Source of the DNA: Streptomyces sp. NBC_00620
Lineage (GTDB): Bacteria > Actinomycetota > Actinomycetes > Streptomycetales > Streptomycetaceae
Assembly: GCF_026341825.1 (NCBI RefSeq)
Contig: NZ_JAPENY010000003.1
Span: 2,604,001 to 2,668,000 of the forward strand
DNA: 64,000 bases
Direction: 5' to 3'
Made by a program: the position numbers and the translations under genes. Positions 63,649-64,000 of this stretch are shown piece after piece (position 1 is the stretch's first letter; every line of letters begins with the position of its first letter). The notes below the pieces were generated by a model that made no database searches, was not told the DNA's origin, and saw only the letters and a list, made by a program, of their open reading frames with translations.

Positions 63649-63972
63649 TCACAGCAGCCGGGCCACGAGCACCGTCACGCCGGCCGTGCCCCACGCCGCC
63701 ACGACGCCGAAGACCAGTTGGACGAGGTCCCACTGGACGCGGGGCACCCAGCGGCCGGCGCGTCTGCGCAGGGTGGCCCAGCGGGCGATGTCCGGCCTGC
63801 CGGTGAAGAACGCCGCCGCGGCCGTGCCCAGGACGAGCCCGGCAGCGGCGGCGGGCACGTCCGGAAGCGGGGCGTACGACGTCGCCACGACGGCCGCGCC
63901 CAGCCCGCCGAACAGCCAGGCCCCGCACCCGATGAGCAGCACCAGCGTGGCGCCCCTCTTGTCGAGGATCAC
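63649..63972 (-). CDS. Small integral membrane protein
   Basis: A 107-residue protein with about three hydrophobic segments (residues 8-30, 38-57 and 80-104) and a basic loop RWATLRRRAGR. It starts at GTG 63972. No family is recognised. It ends 21 bp from the convergent DUF1990 gene. Confidence 0.65.
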   Translation of the reverse strand: MILDKRGATLVLLIGCGAWLFGGLGAAVVATSYAPLPDVPAAAAGLVLGTAAAAFFTGRPDIARWATLRRRAGRWVPRVQWDLVQLVFGVVAAWGTAGVTVLVARLL

Positions 63973-64000
63973 TCGCTCACCTCATCAACACCCCGGCCGC

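Overview
The window is high-GC actinobacterial DNA and looks like a Streptomyces chromosome. Codons end mostly in G or C, GTG and TTG starts are common, many genes overlap by ATGA, TTA codons are rare, and dispersed GC-rich palindromes typical of the genus occur between genes. There is no rRNA, tRNA, CRISPR array, transposase or integrase that I can recognise.

Core block 1 (1-6.75 kb): two serine-sensitivity (SseB-type) genes, one cut by the window edge, and a P-loop ATPase on the minus strand. Then comes a tandem glycine riboswitch followed by gcvT-gcvH-glyA and an iron-sulfur serine dehydratase gene, sdaA. Together these form a glycine/serine/one-carbon unit.

Accessory block A (7.1-12.1 kb): three consecutive secreted proteins with different wall-directed N-termini (a DUF1906 glycosidase-like barrel, an NlpC/P60 peptidase and an Rpf-type transglycosylase). 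All share one C-terminal module of six ~46-residue repeats, which I predict to be a six-bladed, Velcro-closed beta-propeller.

Accessory block B (12.3-34.7 kb) is the most interesting part. A seven-gene, tightly coupled operon encodes a ClpB/ClpC-like AAA+ protein whose first ATPase site is degenerate, a Ser/Thr kinase, a 1,447-residue solenoid protein, a J-domain-like protein without HPD, a GrpE-like protein, a long Hsp70-like protein and a zinc-ribbon/TPR protein. Convergent to it lies an EACC1-like gene followed by a CHAT protease fused to Clp_N-like helical modules. After a GH25-like gene comes a phosphorylase/nucleosidase-fold protein and a 1,731-residue NB-ARC protein with helical repeats. 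These last two share a homologous small domain, as expected for an effector and its switch. The block resembles chaperone- and STAND-based biological conflict or stress-response systems, and TTA codons in two operon genes suggest bldA control.

Core block 2 (34.8-51.3 kb): oxidoreductases, an AraC-family regulator, an EF-hand protein, a MerR-family gene split by a 38-bp palindromic repeat, a GNAT enzyme, a secreted ScARP-like ADP-ribosyltransferase, a YncE-like lipoprotein, a NodB-fold protein lacking its usual Asp motif, a SpoIIE/RsbW-type ATPase, an enoyl-CoA hydratase, two adjacent L,D-transpeptidases, glycogen debranching enzyme glgX, and a sulfatase preceded by a 31-codon leader peptide.

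Block 3 (51.4-64 kb): four ABC exporter half-transporters in two pairs, two paralogous secreted M4 metalloproteases, a DUF1990 protein and a small membrane protein.
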